From Pedobacter roseus (GTDB lineage Bacteria; Bacteroidota; Bacteroidia; Sphingobacteriales; Sphingobacteriaceae), in the NCBI RefSeq assembly GCF_014395225.1, contig NZ_CP060723.1:3596001-3660000 (forward strand): 64,000 nt of DNA, given 5' to 3'. The notes under the pieces were generated by a model, which saw only the letters and a program-made list of their open reading frames with translations, had not been told where the DNA came from and did not search any database. Both the position numbers and the translations under genes were made by a program. Of the stretch, positions 52,649 through 60,923 are shown piece after piece. The stretch's first letter is position 1; every line of letters starts with the position of its first letter.

Positions 52649-53053
52649 TCAACTTCCCATTTCCAGAATTTTATCAAACTCAGTAGCTTTTAGTGGCATT
52701 ACCGATAAACGGCCCTGGCGCACTAAAGAGATATCTGTTAAACTTGGTTCAGCTTTGATCTGCTCTAAAGATACCGGATTTTTCAGGCTTTCTACCGGCG
52801 ATAAATCAACCACTACCCAGTTGGCATCATCGGTGGTTGGATCCTGGTAAAACTCCCTCACCACTTTAGCAATGCCCACCACGTTTTTCCCTTCGTTACT
52901 GTGGTAAAAAAGTACTAAATCGCCTTCTTTCATGGTTTTGAGGTTATTCCTCGCCTGATAATTACGCACACCATCCCAAAAGGTACGGCCATCTTCGTTA
53001 AATTTTTCCCAACTGTATTTAAAAGGCTCTGATTTTACTAACCAATGGTTCAT
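52649..53053 (-). CDS. EVE-domain protein (THYN1-like)
   Basis: About 134 residues from the ATG at 53053 (MNHWLVKSEPFKYSWEKF). The EVE fold is recognised by WLVKSEP, FWDGVRNYQARNNLKTMKEGDLVLFYHS, VVGIAKVV, PVSLEQIK and LVRQGRLSVMPL. EVE domains read modified bases in DNA or RNA and often occur with restriction or defence genes. Here the gene sits at the left edge of the accessory region. Confidence 0.93.
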   Translation of the reverse strand: MNHWLVKSEPFKYSWEKFNEDGRTFWDGVRNYQARNNLKTMKEGDLVLFYHSNEGKNVVGIAKVVREFYQDPTTDDANWVVVDLSPVESLKNPVSLEQIKAEPSLTDISLVRQGRLSVMPLKATEFDKILEMGS

Positions 53054-53210
53054 TGTATTTCTTAATTTAAAGCCCAAAACTAACAAAACAGAACGGATTA
53101 GGAAATAGGTTTGAAAGAATGAGTTTTCAAAATATTAAGAATTGATTAGTTTTTCGGAATATCATTTTCAATGAAAATTAATATCTTGTGAATATAAATT
53201 AATAATAAAA

Positions 53211-53711
53211 ATGGCAGAATACGCTTTACCATACTTCGGAAACTTATCAACAGAAAATTTAGAAGAATATTATGATGTTGATATTGAATTAAATGGAAAT
53301 GAAATTCAAGTAGACCTTAACTTTGAACACCAGACGGTTGACACATTAATACTGGGCAAAGTAAAAAATTTCATTGAAAAATTAGAAAAATTTGACAACC
53401 TGAATAAGACATATATTCTCAATGACTATAATGACGAAGATGGCGACACAGTAAAATTTTACTTAGAACACCATCTTGAGGAAGTTGATAAAGAAGACCT
53501 TACAAAACTTGTAAACTTTGCCGACACCATAACAGAACCCGAAAAGCAACTTTTGTCAAAATTGAAATTAGTTAGAGTTGGTCTTTATCCTGATAATGAA
53601 GATAACTTCGCCATTTTTGACTACTCAATTGGAAAGGATATAACAAATTATTTGGTAGTAATAAATACTGATGAGAACGGACAACTGGACTATATGACAA
53701 TGGAAAGCTAA
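53211..53711 (+). CDS. DUF2004-family protein, immunity-like
   Basis: A 166-residue acidic protein matching DUF2004: AEYALPYFGNLSTENLEEYYDV, VDLNFE, YILNDYNDEDGDTVKFYLEHH. Families of this type are common in orphan immunity loci of polymorphic toxins, which is the suspected role here (inference). The DNA is more AT-rich than the flanking chromosome. The stop is followed by paired palindromic elements at 53734-53865. Confidence 0.82.
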   Translation: MAEYALPYFGNLSTENLEEYYDVDIELNGNEIQVDLNFEHQTVDTLILGKVKNFIEKLEKFDNLNKTYILNDYNDEDGDTVKFYLEHHLEEVDKEDLTKLVNFADTITEPEKQLLSKLKLVRVGLYPDNEDNFAIFDYSIGKDITNYLVVINTDENGQLDYMTMES

Positions 53712-53733
53712 TACCTACTACCACCATCCATTA

Positions 53734-53865
53734 CTAGCGCAAGTCTTAGCGTTTACGCTAGTTGACTGAATGGCTTGTGCTTAGCAGATATTTAATTGAC
53801 TGATTTATTAAGCACAAGTCAGGCCAATACTTTGGCCAGGGGCACTAAGAGTTGCGCTAGATGTG
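53734..53865. repeat. Paired palindromic elements A1/A2 (agcrcaagtc family)
   Basis: A1 (53735-53783) runs from AGCGCAAGTC through the hairpin TAGCG-ttta-CGCTA to CTTGTGCT. A2 (53810-53864) runs from AGCACAAGTC through GGCCAA-tact-TTGGCC to TTGCGCTAGATGTGG. The two share one architecture: outer inverted ends AGCRCAA/TTGYGCT with a different inner stem. Related elements occur at 59191-59227 and 63295-63408, each just after an immunity-like gene. Confidence 0.75.
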
Positions 53866-54043
53866 GTAAAAGTAAAATTTTTGGTAAGCATTTCAATTGT
53901 CATTTAGACTTTTTTTCACTTGTTTCAATTAAATATGCTTTGAACATTATTTGTTATATTTCCGTAGTTAAGATTATATTAAATCATGCTATATTTACGA
54001 TTGATATGTTAAATTATAATTTAATAACATTGATTTTAATAGT

Positions 54044-55084
54044 ATGAAAATAGAGATAAATTCCATAGATGATGATCAAGTAATCGATAGTAAGTTTGTA
54101 ACTGCTAAAACAAACTATGGATATGCATTAGAAGTATTGTACCCCCTGATTGATCGGTTAGATATTCAGCGCAATTTGCAAAACCCTTCATTTTACAATA
54201 GACTTCGGTTGGATTTATTAAAAGGTTGTGTTATGCCGCCTATAACGTTGGCACTAGTCGTAGAAAAGGGAAAACTGCCTTCAAATATAAAAGATGCAGA
54301 GGCGTATATAACTTCAAATATCTCGAATGCGTTTGTTTTAGATGGCATTCAAAGGTTAAACACATTGCACAGAGCTTCAGAACAATCAGATGATGTTGAG
54401 AAAATCGATAATAGCAGACCGCTATTCTTAAATATACTTATTTGTCTTAAGCCAGACAACCTGTTGTATAGGATGATAACGTTGAATAATGGTCAGAAGC
54501 CAATGTCTGCCAATCATCAGATTGAGATACTTCTAGGAAATATCTATAAGTTCAAAGACCTCGATATCATTATTAGTACCGAGAAGGAAAAAGGAAAAAA
54601 GGGCAAATATGAACATTCTTTTAACAAATCGGATATCATAAAAAGTTACCTAGCTTTCCTAGCTAAAAGTACAGCTATAGATAATAAAAAGATTATCGAA
54701 AGCAAAATGGATGAGTTATTGGCGAATAAAATAATTGCGTCTAAGATAACAGAAGATAAGATTCAATTCAACGATGTTATCACTTTAATAAATCGCCTTT
54801 CTTCATCGGAATATTTGATGAAGTGGTTCAGTAATACAAACAATATTATCGGCTTTAGTGTGGGTATAAGGAAATCGTTTGATTATGTAAACTCTGATGA
54901 AATTGCGAATGTTGAAAATGCCTTTAAAGTATTTGAAATGGCTTTCAAAGCTTTAAACCTATCCACCATAAAATTGAGTAAAGAGAGAAGAAACCTATCA
55001 AGTTTTTTTATAGAGCAATATAACGTTTTAAATGGTCTTGGTGAAATTGATCTCTTGGACAAGTTGAATGAAAATGTATTATAA
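54044..55084 (+). CDS. ParB/DGQHR-like (DUF262-like) protein of a candidate defence pair
   Basis: A 346-residue soluble protein. DGIQRLNTLHRA at 100-111 resembles the DGQQRLTTL motif of DUF262/GmrS and the DGQHR motif of DndB-like proteins. A second block, NNGQKPMSANHQ at 148-159, fits the same group. The rest is helical, with no HNH nuclease visible. The DNA is AT-rich. The stop TAA overlaps the next ATG by one base, so the two proteins are made together. No exact family was assigned. The ParB/Srx-like fold is inferred from the two motifs. Confidence 0.72.
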   Translation: MKIEINSIDDDQVIDSKFVTAKTNYGYALEVLYPLIDRLDIQRNLQNPSFYNRLRLDLLKGCVMPPITLALVVEKGKLPSNIKDAEAYITSNISNAFVLDGIQRLNTLHRASEQSDDVEKIDNSRPLFLNILICLKPDNLLYRMITLNNGQKPMSANHQIEILLGNIYKFKDLDIIISTEKEKGKKGKYEHSFNKSDIIKSYLAFLAKSTAIDNKKIIESKMDELLANKIIASKITEDKIQFNDVITLINRLSSSEYLMKWFSNTNNIIGFSVGIRKSFDYVNSDEIANVENAFKVFEMAFKALNLSTIKLSKERRNLSSFFIEQYNVLNGLGEIDLLDKLNENVL

Positions 55085-55956
55085 TGTCAACGTTTACATA
55101 TAGTGAAGCAATCGAAAACAGGTTTCTGAGATATTTGCGGCCTGAATTTGTTCTATCTAACACAAGAAACGAAGCCAAACTTATAAGATTATTAGTTGGA
55201 ACTCTCGAAGTTACGAACAAATATAGTACAGAGGTTTTTGATCAATTCGTAAACTACTCTGATCTTGGAACTACAGTAAATTCTAGAGTTTCAACACGAC
55301 CTATAACGACGTGTTTGGCTACAGTATCCATCGATGATATTTGCGACTATTTACATCGCACGAGATACTTAAATAATGATTTTTTTCTTAATCTATTGGA
55401 GGAATTCTCATGTTACTTTTATAAGAAATCTAAAGGTGCTTACACAGTTGGATTTTTACATTTGTATAGGATATTAGAATATATGTCTTATAGTTTCCCT
55501 ATGATATATGCCTCATTGTCCAGGGATTATCATGGAAGCTTCAATAAGCTTAAGAATTTCTTCGATAGTTCAAAGAGTGAGCTTACTTTTTTTGACGAGT
55601 TTGTAAAAAAACTGCTTGACACTAGCTTGCTAGAAAGTCCACTAATTTTTAATTTCAATACACTATCACCCGATTTGAACAAAAACCACTTTGTGATTAT
55701 CAAGCAGTTTCTAACAGATAACAATATTGATAATCAAATCCAAAATGTTTCGATTACAACCAGTTATCAGCATCTTTTAAAGCTTGCTATTGATTTAAGA
55801 AATAGGTATTTTCATTTTGCGGTTGGGGGACAACGTAATATTAGATCTATTGATATAATTGAGAACGATGTATTCTTTAAGATTATTAATGAGGAATTAT
55901 GTAATTGGCTAAGTATAATATATTTTGATATACTTGCTGTATCTGCCAATAAGTAA
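55084..55956 (+). CDS. HEPN-motif protein of a candidate defence pair
   Basis: A 290-residue protein, mainly helical. The segment LAIDLRNRYFHF contains R239-N240-x-x-x-H244, the Rx4-6H motif (with Asn after Arg) of HEPN ribonucleases. Nothing else in the protein was recognised. It is coupled by a 1-nt overlap to the ParB/DGQHR-like gene upstream. HEPN proteins paired with DUF262-type partners are known in phage-defence contexts, so a toxin or effector role for this protein with its partner as sensor is plausible. This is inference. Confidence 0.7.
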   Translation: MSTFTYSEAIENRFLRYLRPEFVLSNTRNEAKLIRLLVGTLEVTNKYSTEVFDQFVNYSDLGTTVNSRVSTRPITTCLATVSIDDICDYLHRTRYLNNDFFLNLLEEFSCYFYKKSKGAYTVGFLHLYRILEYMSYSFPMIYASLSRDYHGSFNKLKNFFDSSKSELTFFDEFVKKLLDTSLLESPLIFNFNTLSPDLNKNHFVIIKQFLTDNNIDNQIQNVSITTSYQHLLKLAIDLRNRYFHFAVGGQRNIRSIDIIENDVFFKIINEELCNWLSIIYFDILAVSANK

Positions 55957-56085
55957 ATGCATAAATACAATAATGTTATGGCAATGAAATTACTGATAAT
56001 AGGGATTTGTATCTTATTCAAACAACTAGTACCCAATAACATGAAATTTAAATGATGAAAAGCATATTGATCTTTCTAACTCCCC

Positions 56086-56114
56086 CTCGCTAGCGCACGC
56101 GTCCCGCGTGTGCC
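56086..56114. repeat. REP palindrome 1, 3' of the RAYT gene
   Basis: CTCGCTAGCGCACGCG-tcc-CGCGTGTGCC: the GCACGCG/CGCGTG palindrome with the tail CTCGCTAGC. It lies 14 bp beyond the transposase stop, in inverted orientation relative to the copy at 56781. Confidence 0.85.
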
Positions 56115-56128
56115 TTTTTAAATCACCA

Positions 56129-56674
56129 CTACAATTCCTCCAAATCTATCAGTCCTTTATCTCCGCTATAATCAATGGCGCTGCTATATTTCCAATGCCA
56201 GGCCTCGTTAACAAAACCCGATACAACCGGATTATCATGCAGGTAATCTGCCTTTTGCTCAATAACTGCAGTACTCCATAATTCTATTGGTTTATTGTTA
56301 TGCTGCCAGAACTGATATTCCTTAACATTGCTGCTTTTTGAAGCTGCCCGTTTAAACATCCAGAGCAACCATTCTTTTCTACTTTCCCGATTATTTTCTT
56401 TAATTGCTTTAACAATTTGTTTAGATGTATATTCTTTTATTCTGCCTAATAAGATATCTGGATTTTTATTTTTTGCACTAAATATTAAATGGATATGACT
56501 TGGCATAATACACCAGCAATAAAGCTCCAGGCCCAGGTTTTTCTTACAGTAAGTCAGGCTATCTACAATAATATCGCAGTATATATAGCGTGTAAAAATA
56601 TCTATCCAATATACTGTTGCAAAACTCACAAAGTATAATCCTTCCTTATTATGGAATTTATATTTACGACTCAT
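56129..56674 (-). CDS. REP-associated tyrosine transposase (RAYT, Y1 HUH family)
   Basis: A 181-residue protein. The HUH metal motif is H60-I-H62 (MPSHIHLIF), and the catalytic Tyr is probably Y82 (RIKEYTSKQ). The C-terminal half (WQHNNKPIELWS, YLHDNPVVSGFV, WKYSSAIDY) is typical of the RAYT subgroup of IS200/IS605-like enzymes. RAYTs cut single-stranded DNA at REP hairpins and are usually single-copy and domesticated. Here the gene is bracketed by inverted REP palindromes at 56086-56114 and 56781-56804. It appears intact. Confidence 0.93.
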   Translation of the reverse strand: MSRKYKFHNKEGLYFVSFATVYWIDIFTRYIYCDIIVDSLTYCKKNLGLELYCWCIMPSHIHLIFSAKNKNPDILLGRIKEYTSKQIVKAIKENNRESRKEWLLWMFKRAASKSSNVKEYQFWQHNNKPIELWSTAVIEQKADYLHDNPVVSGFVNEAWHWKYSSAIDYSGDKGLIDLEEL

Positions 56675-56780
56675 TTCTTTACTTTTTTTTACACGCTTGC
56701 GCTATTGAAAGCATTTCTCTTGTAAAGAGGAGATCGATCAATCCTTTCAGGTATCCTAAGTGTGCATTCATACATTGCAT

Positions 56781-56804
56781 ACGCGGCACGCGTGCGCCAG
56801 CGAA
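56781..56804. repeat. REP palindrome 2, 5' of the RAYT gene
   Basis: ACGCGGCACGCGTGCGCCAGCGAA, recorded here as the stem CGCG-GCACGCGTGCG plus the tail CCAGCGA. It is inverted relative to REP 1 and lies 17 bp before the second 21-bp array. Confidence 0.85.
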
Positions 56805-56820
56805 CGAAACTATTCTTTCT

Positions 56821-57198
56821 ACTTCGGAACAACCTTTTTATACCTCCGAACACCATTATTGCTGTTCCGAGCAACCTTTTTCCAGTAGCGAAGCTATTCG
56901 TTCTACTTCGGAAGGACATTTTTGCACCTCCGAACACCATTATTGCTCTTCCGAGCAACCTTTTGCTAGCAGCGAAGCTATTCTTTGTACTTCGGAAGGA
57001 CATTTTTGTACCTCCAAACACCATTATTGCTCTTCCGAGCAACCTTTTTCTAGTAGCGAAGCTATTCGTTCTACTTCGGAAGGACATTTTTGCACCTCCG
57101 AACACCATTATTGCTCTTCCGAGCAACCTTTTTCTAGTAGCGAAGCTATTCGTTCTACTTCGGAAGGACATTTTTGCACCTCCGAACACCAAATTGGT
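56821..57198. repeat. 21-bp tandem array, 18 units in an 84-bp higher-order repeat
   Basis: Eighteen contiguous 21-bp units fill 56821-57198 exactly. Four unit types recur in fixed order: ACTTCGGAAGGACATTTT, ACCTCCGAACACCATTATT, TCTTCCGAGCAACCTTTT and AGTAGCGAAGCTATTCG. This makes about 4.5 copies of an 84-bp block. All share a TCCGA-like core. Frames on both strands remain open and give heptad peptides (STSEGHF, CTSEHHY, CSSEQPF, SSSEAIR on the plus strand). No gene is called. Confidence 0.92.
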
Positions 57199-57249
57199 CT
57201 TCGGAGGTACTTTTAAATAGTGATAAAAGGCCTTTTTCGAAAAATCAAC

Positions 57250-57732
57250 TTATTGTTCCGGTGTAGTATTATGTTTTCCGCGGCCAGGGAAACGTTGTTT
57301 CAGGTCATCGCAAATGGCCTGGATCCCTGGAATATTGGAACGGCTGGCCCCTTTTATAGAATGGTAGATCACCAAAGCGGCTTCGTAAGCTTCGGCACCG
57401 GCAACCATGCCCGTATCTTCCATGGCGCGCAGCAGGGTACTAAGCTGCTGGAAAATGCCATAGATATCGGAACTCAGTTTATTATCTTTTCTGGCTTCGG
57501 CCAAATTGATATAATTGGGTACCAGGGCTGGGTTCTGCGTGGCATACTCGAGCGTTTTGTTTACAAAAGCCAGGGTTTTATCGCCCATTTTAAGCATTGA
57601 TTTTCGCTCTGCAGCTGTTAAATTAATGACTAAAACTGGTGCTAAAGCAGTTTTTAATTGCTCGAATGCAGCTGAAATAGCTTCTGATTGGTCTGCGGTG
57701 ATTTCAGTTGAAATCCTGTTACTTAAACTCAT
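57250..57732 (-). CDS. Conserved helical protein of unknown function
   Basis: A 160-residue protein predicted to be all-helical and cytoplasmic, with no signal or membrane segment. The composition and codon use resemble the core chromosome rather than the AT-rich genes around it. No family was recognised. It ends 52 nt from the 21-bp array. Confidence 0.7.
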   Translation of the reverse strand: MSLSNRISTEITADQSEAISAAFEQLKTALAPVLVINLTAAERKSMLKMGDKTLAFVNKTLEYATQNPALVPNYINLAEARKDNKLSSDIYGIFQQLSTLLRAMEDTGMVAGAEAYEAALVIYHSIKGASRSNIPGIQAICDDLKQRFPGRGKHNTTPEQ

Positions 57733-57940
57733 AGTAAATGGTTTTTAATTAAATATTAAGGTTAATTGGCACTCCTATAAAAATTTGGGATGAATTAACC
57801 ATTTACCATGGGATAGCTGGGATAATGGTTTTACTGCGGGATATACTGAGTTAAATATAAGAAATGGATGGGAAAGGAAATATATTTTATTAAAATTTTT
57901 GGTTGATATTTTATTTAAGAGATAGATGAAATAGAGACCG

Positions 57941-57967
57941 TCGCTAGCGCACGCGTATCGCGTGCGC
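57941..57967. repeat. REP palindrome 3
   Basis: TCGCTAGCGCACGCG-tat-CGCGTGCGC. The next ~25 bp (attttaatattatcactacaac) resemble the sequence between REP 1 and the RAYT stop codon, so it may mark the end of a lost RAYT copy. Confidence 0.8.
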
Positions 57968-58026
57968 ATTTTAATATTATCACTACAACTCGCCAAGTTA
58001 ACAACGATCTTATGAAAGCTGAAATA

Positions 58027-58124
58027 CTTAAATATAGTTACTGGGATTTTAAATTCTAAGGGTTATACTTGTACCAAAAGACACAAGGGAATATTTTCAC
58101 ACGCGTAACGCGTGCGCCAGCGAG
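58027..58124 (+). promoter_or_regulatory. Shared promoter-leader-REP segment, copy 1
   Basis: It contains TTTTAAATTCTAAGGGTTA, the -7-like TATACTTG (58064-58071) and AGGGAATATTTTCACACGCG, then the REP palindrome ending GTGCGCCAGCGA. It is about 80% alike to 62159-62255, which also precedes immunity-like genes. Confidence 0.75.
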
Positions 58125-58303
58125 GGGAACTTATCAAGCATATAAAATTTTCATTTCAAGCACTGGACCAAAAAATGACGAAGAAAGAAAATACCTGACC
58201 GATAATTACTTTGGTTATTATATAAGACCATCCACGTCACCATAACGCGGGCTTTGCGTCAGAAGAGTTGATGTGGAAGTTACCCAAATAAAGATATAGT
58301 AAG

Positions 58304-58672
58304 ATGACGAATGATCACTATTTTGATGAACTTATAATCGCTTTTCCTTCGCTAAAGTCGGAAATCCTAAAAGAGGATACCGAAATGATTCATTGGCGTA
58401 TGGAAATATTTGCAGATTATACTAAAGAACAAATAAAAAGAGATAACAAAATTGAACTCACCAAATGCTTTAATTTTCAAGAATCAAAAATTGACTTAAT
58501 GACTTCGGACTTACTAAATGCATTAACGGTATCCTATTGCGAGTCGATATTATTAGGAGGATGTGGTGATAGGATGAAAGATTTGATTTATTTAATGCCT
58601 CCAAAACTAAAGTTCATATATATTGACTATGAGAAATCGTATAATGAGCTTGCTAATAAAAGCAGCCAATAA
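58304..58672 (+). CDS. Small acidic protein, immunity-like, unknown family
   Basis: A 122-residue soluble protein, AT-rich in codon use. The pattern FDELIIAFPSLKSEI...IHWRMEIFADYTKEQI with a C-terminal DYEKSYNELA resembles orphan immunity proteins of Bacteroidota toxin loci, but no family name can be assigned with certainty. It lies 6 nt before another small gene and downstream of a shared leader-REP segment. Confidence 0.65.
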   Translation: MTNDHYFDELIIAFPSLKSEILKEDTEMIHWRMEIFADYTKEQIKRDNKIELTKCFNFQESKIDLMTSDLLNALTVSYCESILLGGCGDRMKDLIYLMPPKLKFIYIDYEKSYNELANKSSQ

Positions 58673-58678
58673 AAAATT

Positions 58679-59176
58679 ATGTCAGGGATAGATATTTATA
58701 AACACAAATTACTAGGCTTTATTGAATGCCCCTCAACAAATAGTTTTGTCGATTCAAATGAGGGAACAAGAAGAATTGGCGTATATCAGCTTCTTGAAAA
58801 CATACCACCAGACGAAAAATATTTTGATGGCAGAATAGGTGATATACTTTTAGGAGCTGGTAATGGAGAAGCACCGGCATTTAGGATATCAAACCCAATT
58901 GCCTTTCAATTTTTCACATTAAATGAAGCCGAGTTTTATGACTTAGAATTTGATAATTTAACCGATATATTTAAAGCTTTTTGGTCACCAACCAAATCTT
59001 ATATCCTTTGTGAGGGATTTCTAAAACTCGGCTGGACAGTCGAAACAGATATTGAAATGTGGTTGGCTGAAAATGTTTGTAAATTACTGATATCTACAGT
59101 TGACGACTACTCAATTTACAGGACGGAGCAATTGGACTTAAGTACAAATCTGTCTTTTTTCGACGTTACTAACTGA
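58679..59176 (+). CDS. Small acidic protein, immunity-like, unknown family
   Basis: A 165-residue soluble, acidic protein (IGDILLGAGNGEAPAFRISNP is a notable stretch), with no signal or membrane helix. It is close to its upstream neighbour and probably co-transcribed. A half copy of the AGCRCAAGTC-type element (59191-59227) follows its stop. No toxin gene lies in the window, so it would be an orphan immunity gene. Confidence 0.65.
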   Translation: MSGIDIYKHKLLGFIECPSTNSFVDSNEGTRRIGVYQLLENIPPDEKYFDGRIGDILLGAGNGEAPAFRISNPIAFQFFTLNEAEFYDLEFDNLTDIFKAFWSPTKSYILCEGFLKLGWTVETDIEMWLAENVCKLLISTVDDYSIYRTEQLDLSTNLSFFDVTN

Positions 59177-59190
59177 AAAGAGATCGATCT

Positions 59191-59227
59191 CATGGCCGGG
59201 GGCGTTGAGACTTGCGCCAGATATGGA
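59191..59227. repeat. Palindromic element B (right half only)
   Basis: GGCCGGGGGCGTTGAGACTT followed by GCGCCAGATATGG aligns with the right half of element A2. GACTTGCGCCAGAT (59209-59222) is identical to 63391-63404. The left half is missing. Confidence 0.7.
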
Positions 59228-59426
59228 ATATTTATAATAAAGAATCAGTGTAACCAAAATTCCCCCAACAGCACTTACTACAGGGAGAATTTCATTTGAT
59301 TTAAACTATGATCTGATTAACGCCTTATCGCATATTGAAACCTGGCTCCTTAGACTTATCGCTAGAAAGATCTCGTGAAAATGCAAACCAGCAGGAAGTT
59401 ATTTAAAGTAATGAATCCGGTATTTC

Positions 59427-60248
59427 CTACCAGCCTTTTATCGCTCCTCCTTTAAAAGCAACCTTTGCTGCTTCTTCCACTTCGGGTGATTGATATGCTT
59501 TTACAAAACGTTTAACCTTATCGTCATCCTTATTATCTTCGCGGGCAACAATGGCGTTTACATAGGGTGATTTACTGTCTTCTATAAAAAGGCCGTCACG
59601 GGTAGAAACCAAACCAATAGGTGCCGCAAAAGTATTGTTGATTACCGCAATAGTTACATTGGCATCATCCAGCGATCTTGGTAACTGTGGTGCTTCAAGC
59701 TCAAGGATTTTCAGTTTCTTAGGGTTTTCGGTTACATCATTAAGCGTTGGTAAAAGGCCTACACCTGCTTTAAGTTTAATCAGTCCGGCTGTTTGAAGCA
59801 ACAATAACGAACGGCCGCTATTGGTGGGGTCGTTTGGAATAATGATGGTACTTTCATCTTTAAGCTCTTTAAGGCTTTTAATTTTCCGGGAGTAACCTGC
59901 AATAGGATAAACAAAGGTATTGCCAACGATGGCAAATTTGTAACCACGCTGCTTTGCCTGTACATCCAGGTAAGGTTTATTCTGATAAGCATTGGCATCA
60001 ATATCGCCTTGATGAAGCGCCTCGTTAGGCATTACATAATCGTTAAACTGTACCAGCTCCACATCAAGATTGTATTTTTCTTTGGCTACCTTTTGGGCAA
60101 CCTGTGCAATGGTATATTCGGGACCGGATTCTACGCCGACAATAATGTGGTTGGGATCATTTTTTTTAGCCCCGCCACTGCAAGCCGCAAGAAGGGTTAT
60201 GGATAATATTAACGCTGAATTAAAACGTTTTTTGAAAGTGATATTCAT
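59427..60248 (-). CDS. metQ: Methionine ABC transporter substrate-binding lipoprotein
   Basis: A 273-residue NlpA/MetQ-family lipoprotein with lipobox LLAAC near residue 22. Family motifs: IIVGVESGPEYTIAQVAQ, LVQFNDYVMPNEALHQGDIDANAYQNKPYL and TIIIPNDPTNSGRSLLLLQ. It binds L- or D-methionine and delivers it to MetNI. It is the last gene of the metNIQ operon. Confidence 0.95.
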   Translation of the reverse strand: MNITFKKRFNSALILSITLLAACSGGAKKNDPNHIIVGVESGPEYTIAQVAQKVAKEKYNLDVELVQFNDYVMPNEALHQGDIDANAYQNKPYLDVQAKQRGYKFAIVGNTFVYPIAGYSRKIKSLKELKDESTIIIPNDPTNSGRSLLLLQTAGLIKLKAGVGLLPTLNDVTENPKKLKILELEAPQLPRSLDDANVTIAVINNTFAAPIGLVSTRDGLFIEDSKSPYVNAIVAREDNKDDDKVKRFVKAYQSPEVEEAAKVAFKGGAIKGW

Positions 60249-60266
60249 TTTATAGGATTTTATTTT

Positions 60267-60923
60267 TTATTTTCTGTGGTCAAAATATTTTGAGAGGCGA
60301 TCGCCTCCAAACTGGATAAGGAAAACGATGATCACGAGCAATACCAAAACGGTATTCATCACCAAAACATCGTAGCCGATATAACCATACTGGTAACCGA
60401 TCTGCCCAAGTCCGCCCGCACCAACAGCACCGCCCATTGCCGAATAGCCAACAAGGGTAATGAGGGTAATTGATGCACTGTTGATAATTGCCGGTAAAGC
60501 TTCGGGCAGCAGAACTTTTCTGATGATCTGCATGGGCCTTGCCCCTAATGCCCTGGCCGCTTCGATAAGTCCATAAGGAATTTCCAGCAGGCTGTTCTCA
60601 ATCATCCTGGCAATAAAAGGTGCTGCACCTATGCTTAGCGGAACAAGTGCTGCCTTTACACCGATTGAAGTACCAACCAAAGCCCTGGTAAAAGGAATCA
60701 TCCAGACAATTAAAATAATAAATGGAATAGACCGGAAAATGTTCACCAGAATGGCTAATACACGATTTAATAACGGATGCTCCAAAATCTGCCCTTTTCG
60801 TGTAATAAAAAGCAGTATACCGGTTGGCAGGCCCAAAACAAAGCCAAAGAAACCCGAAACAAAAGTCATTACAATGGTTTCTAACGTGCCGCTCAATAAG
60901 AGCCTAATCATAGATTCAGACAT
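60267..60923 (-). CDS. metI: Methionine ABC transporter permease
   Basis: About 218 residues from the ATG at 60923, overlapping metN by 8 nt; a longer frame to 60941 is less likely. It has five or six membrane helices with the ABC permease EAA loop IEAARALGARPMQIIRKVLLPEALP. GYSAMGGAVGAGGLGQIGYQYGY is typical of MetI. It forms the channel for methionine uptake. Confidence 0.95.
   Translation of the reverse strand: MSESMIRLLLSGTLETIVMTFVSGFFGFVLGLPTGILLFITRKGQILEHPLLNRVLAILVNIFRSIPFIILIVWMIPFTRALVGTSIGVKAALVPLSIGAAPFIARMIENSLLEIPYGLIEAARALGARPMQIIRKVLLPEALPAIINSASITLITLVGYSAMGGAVGAGGLGQIGYQYGYIGYDVLVMNTVLVLLVIIVFLIQFGGDRLSKYFDHRK

Larger units (their letters stand above)
57733..58303. other. 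570-bp gene-free stretch with REP 3 and a shared leader
   Basis: It contains REP 3 (57941-57967) and the leader-REP segment at 58027-58124. The part 58130-58300 holds no recognisable gene but has translated fragments without a start, possibly a remnant of another small gene. Confidence 0.6.

Noticed and set aside
53734..53865. Integron attC sites
   Set aside because: The palindromic elements have cassette-like architecture, but lack the attC core consensus, and there is no integron integrase in the window.
53796..54047. 83-codon open frame after the DUF2004 gene
   Set aside because: It starts inside palindromic element A2's flank and has no recognisable protein features; its hydrophobic end reflects AT-rich DNA.
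56821..57198. Possible CRISPR array
   Set aside because: Units are contiguous 21-bp repeats with no unique spacers, and no cas gene is near. The same applies to 16790-17104.
56617..57220. Open frames of 150-200 codons over the second 21-bp array
   Set aside because: Same reason: repeat translation. One frame even begins inside the RAYT gene on the opposite strand.
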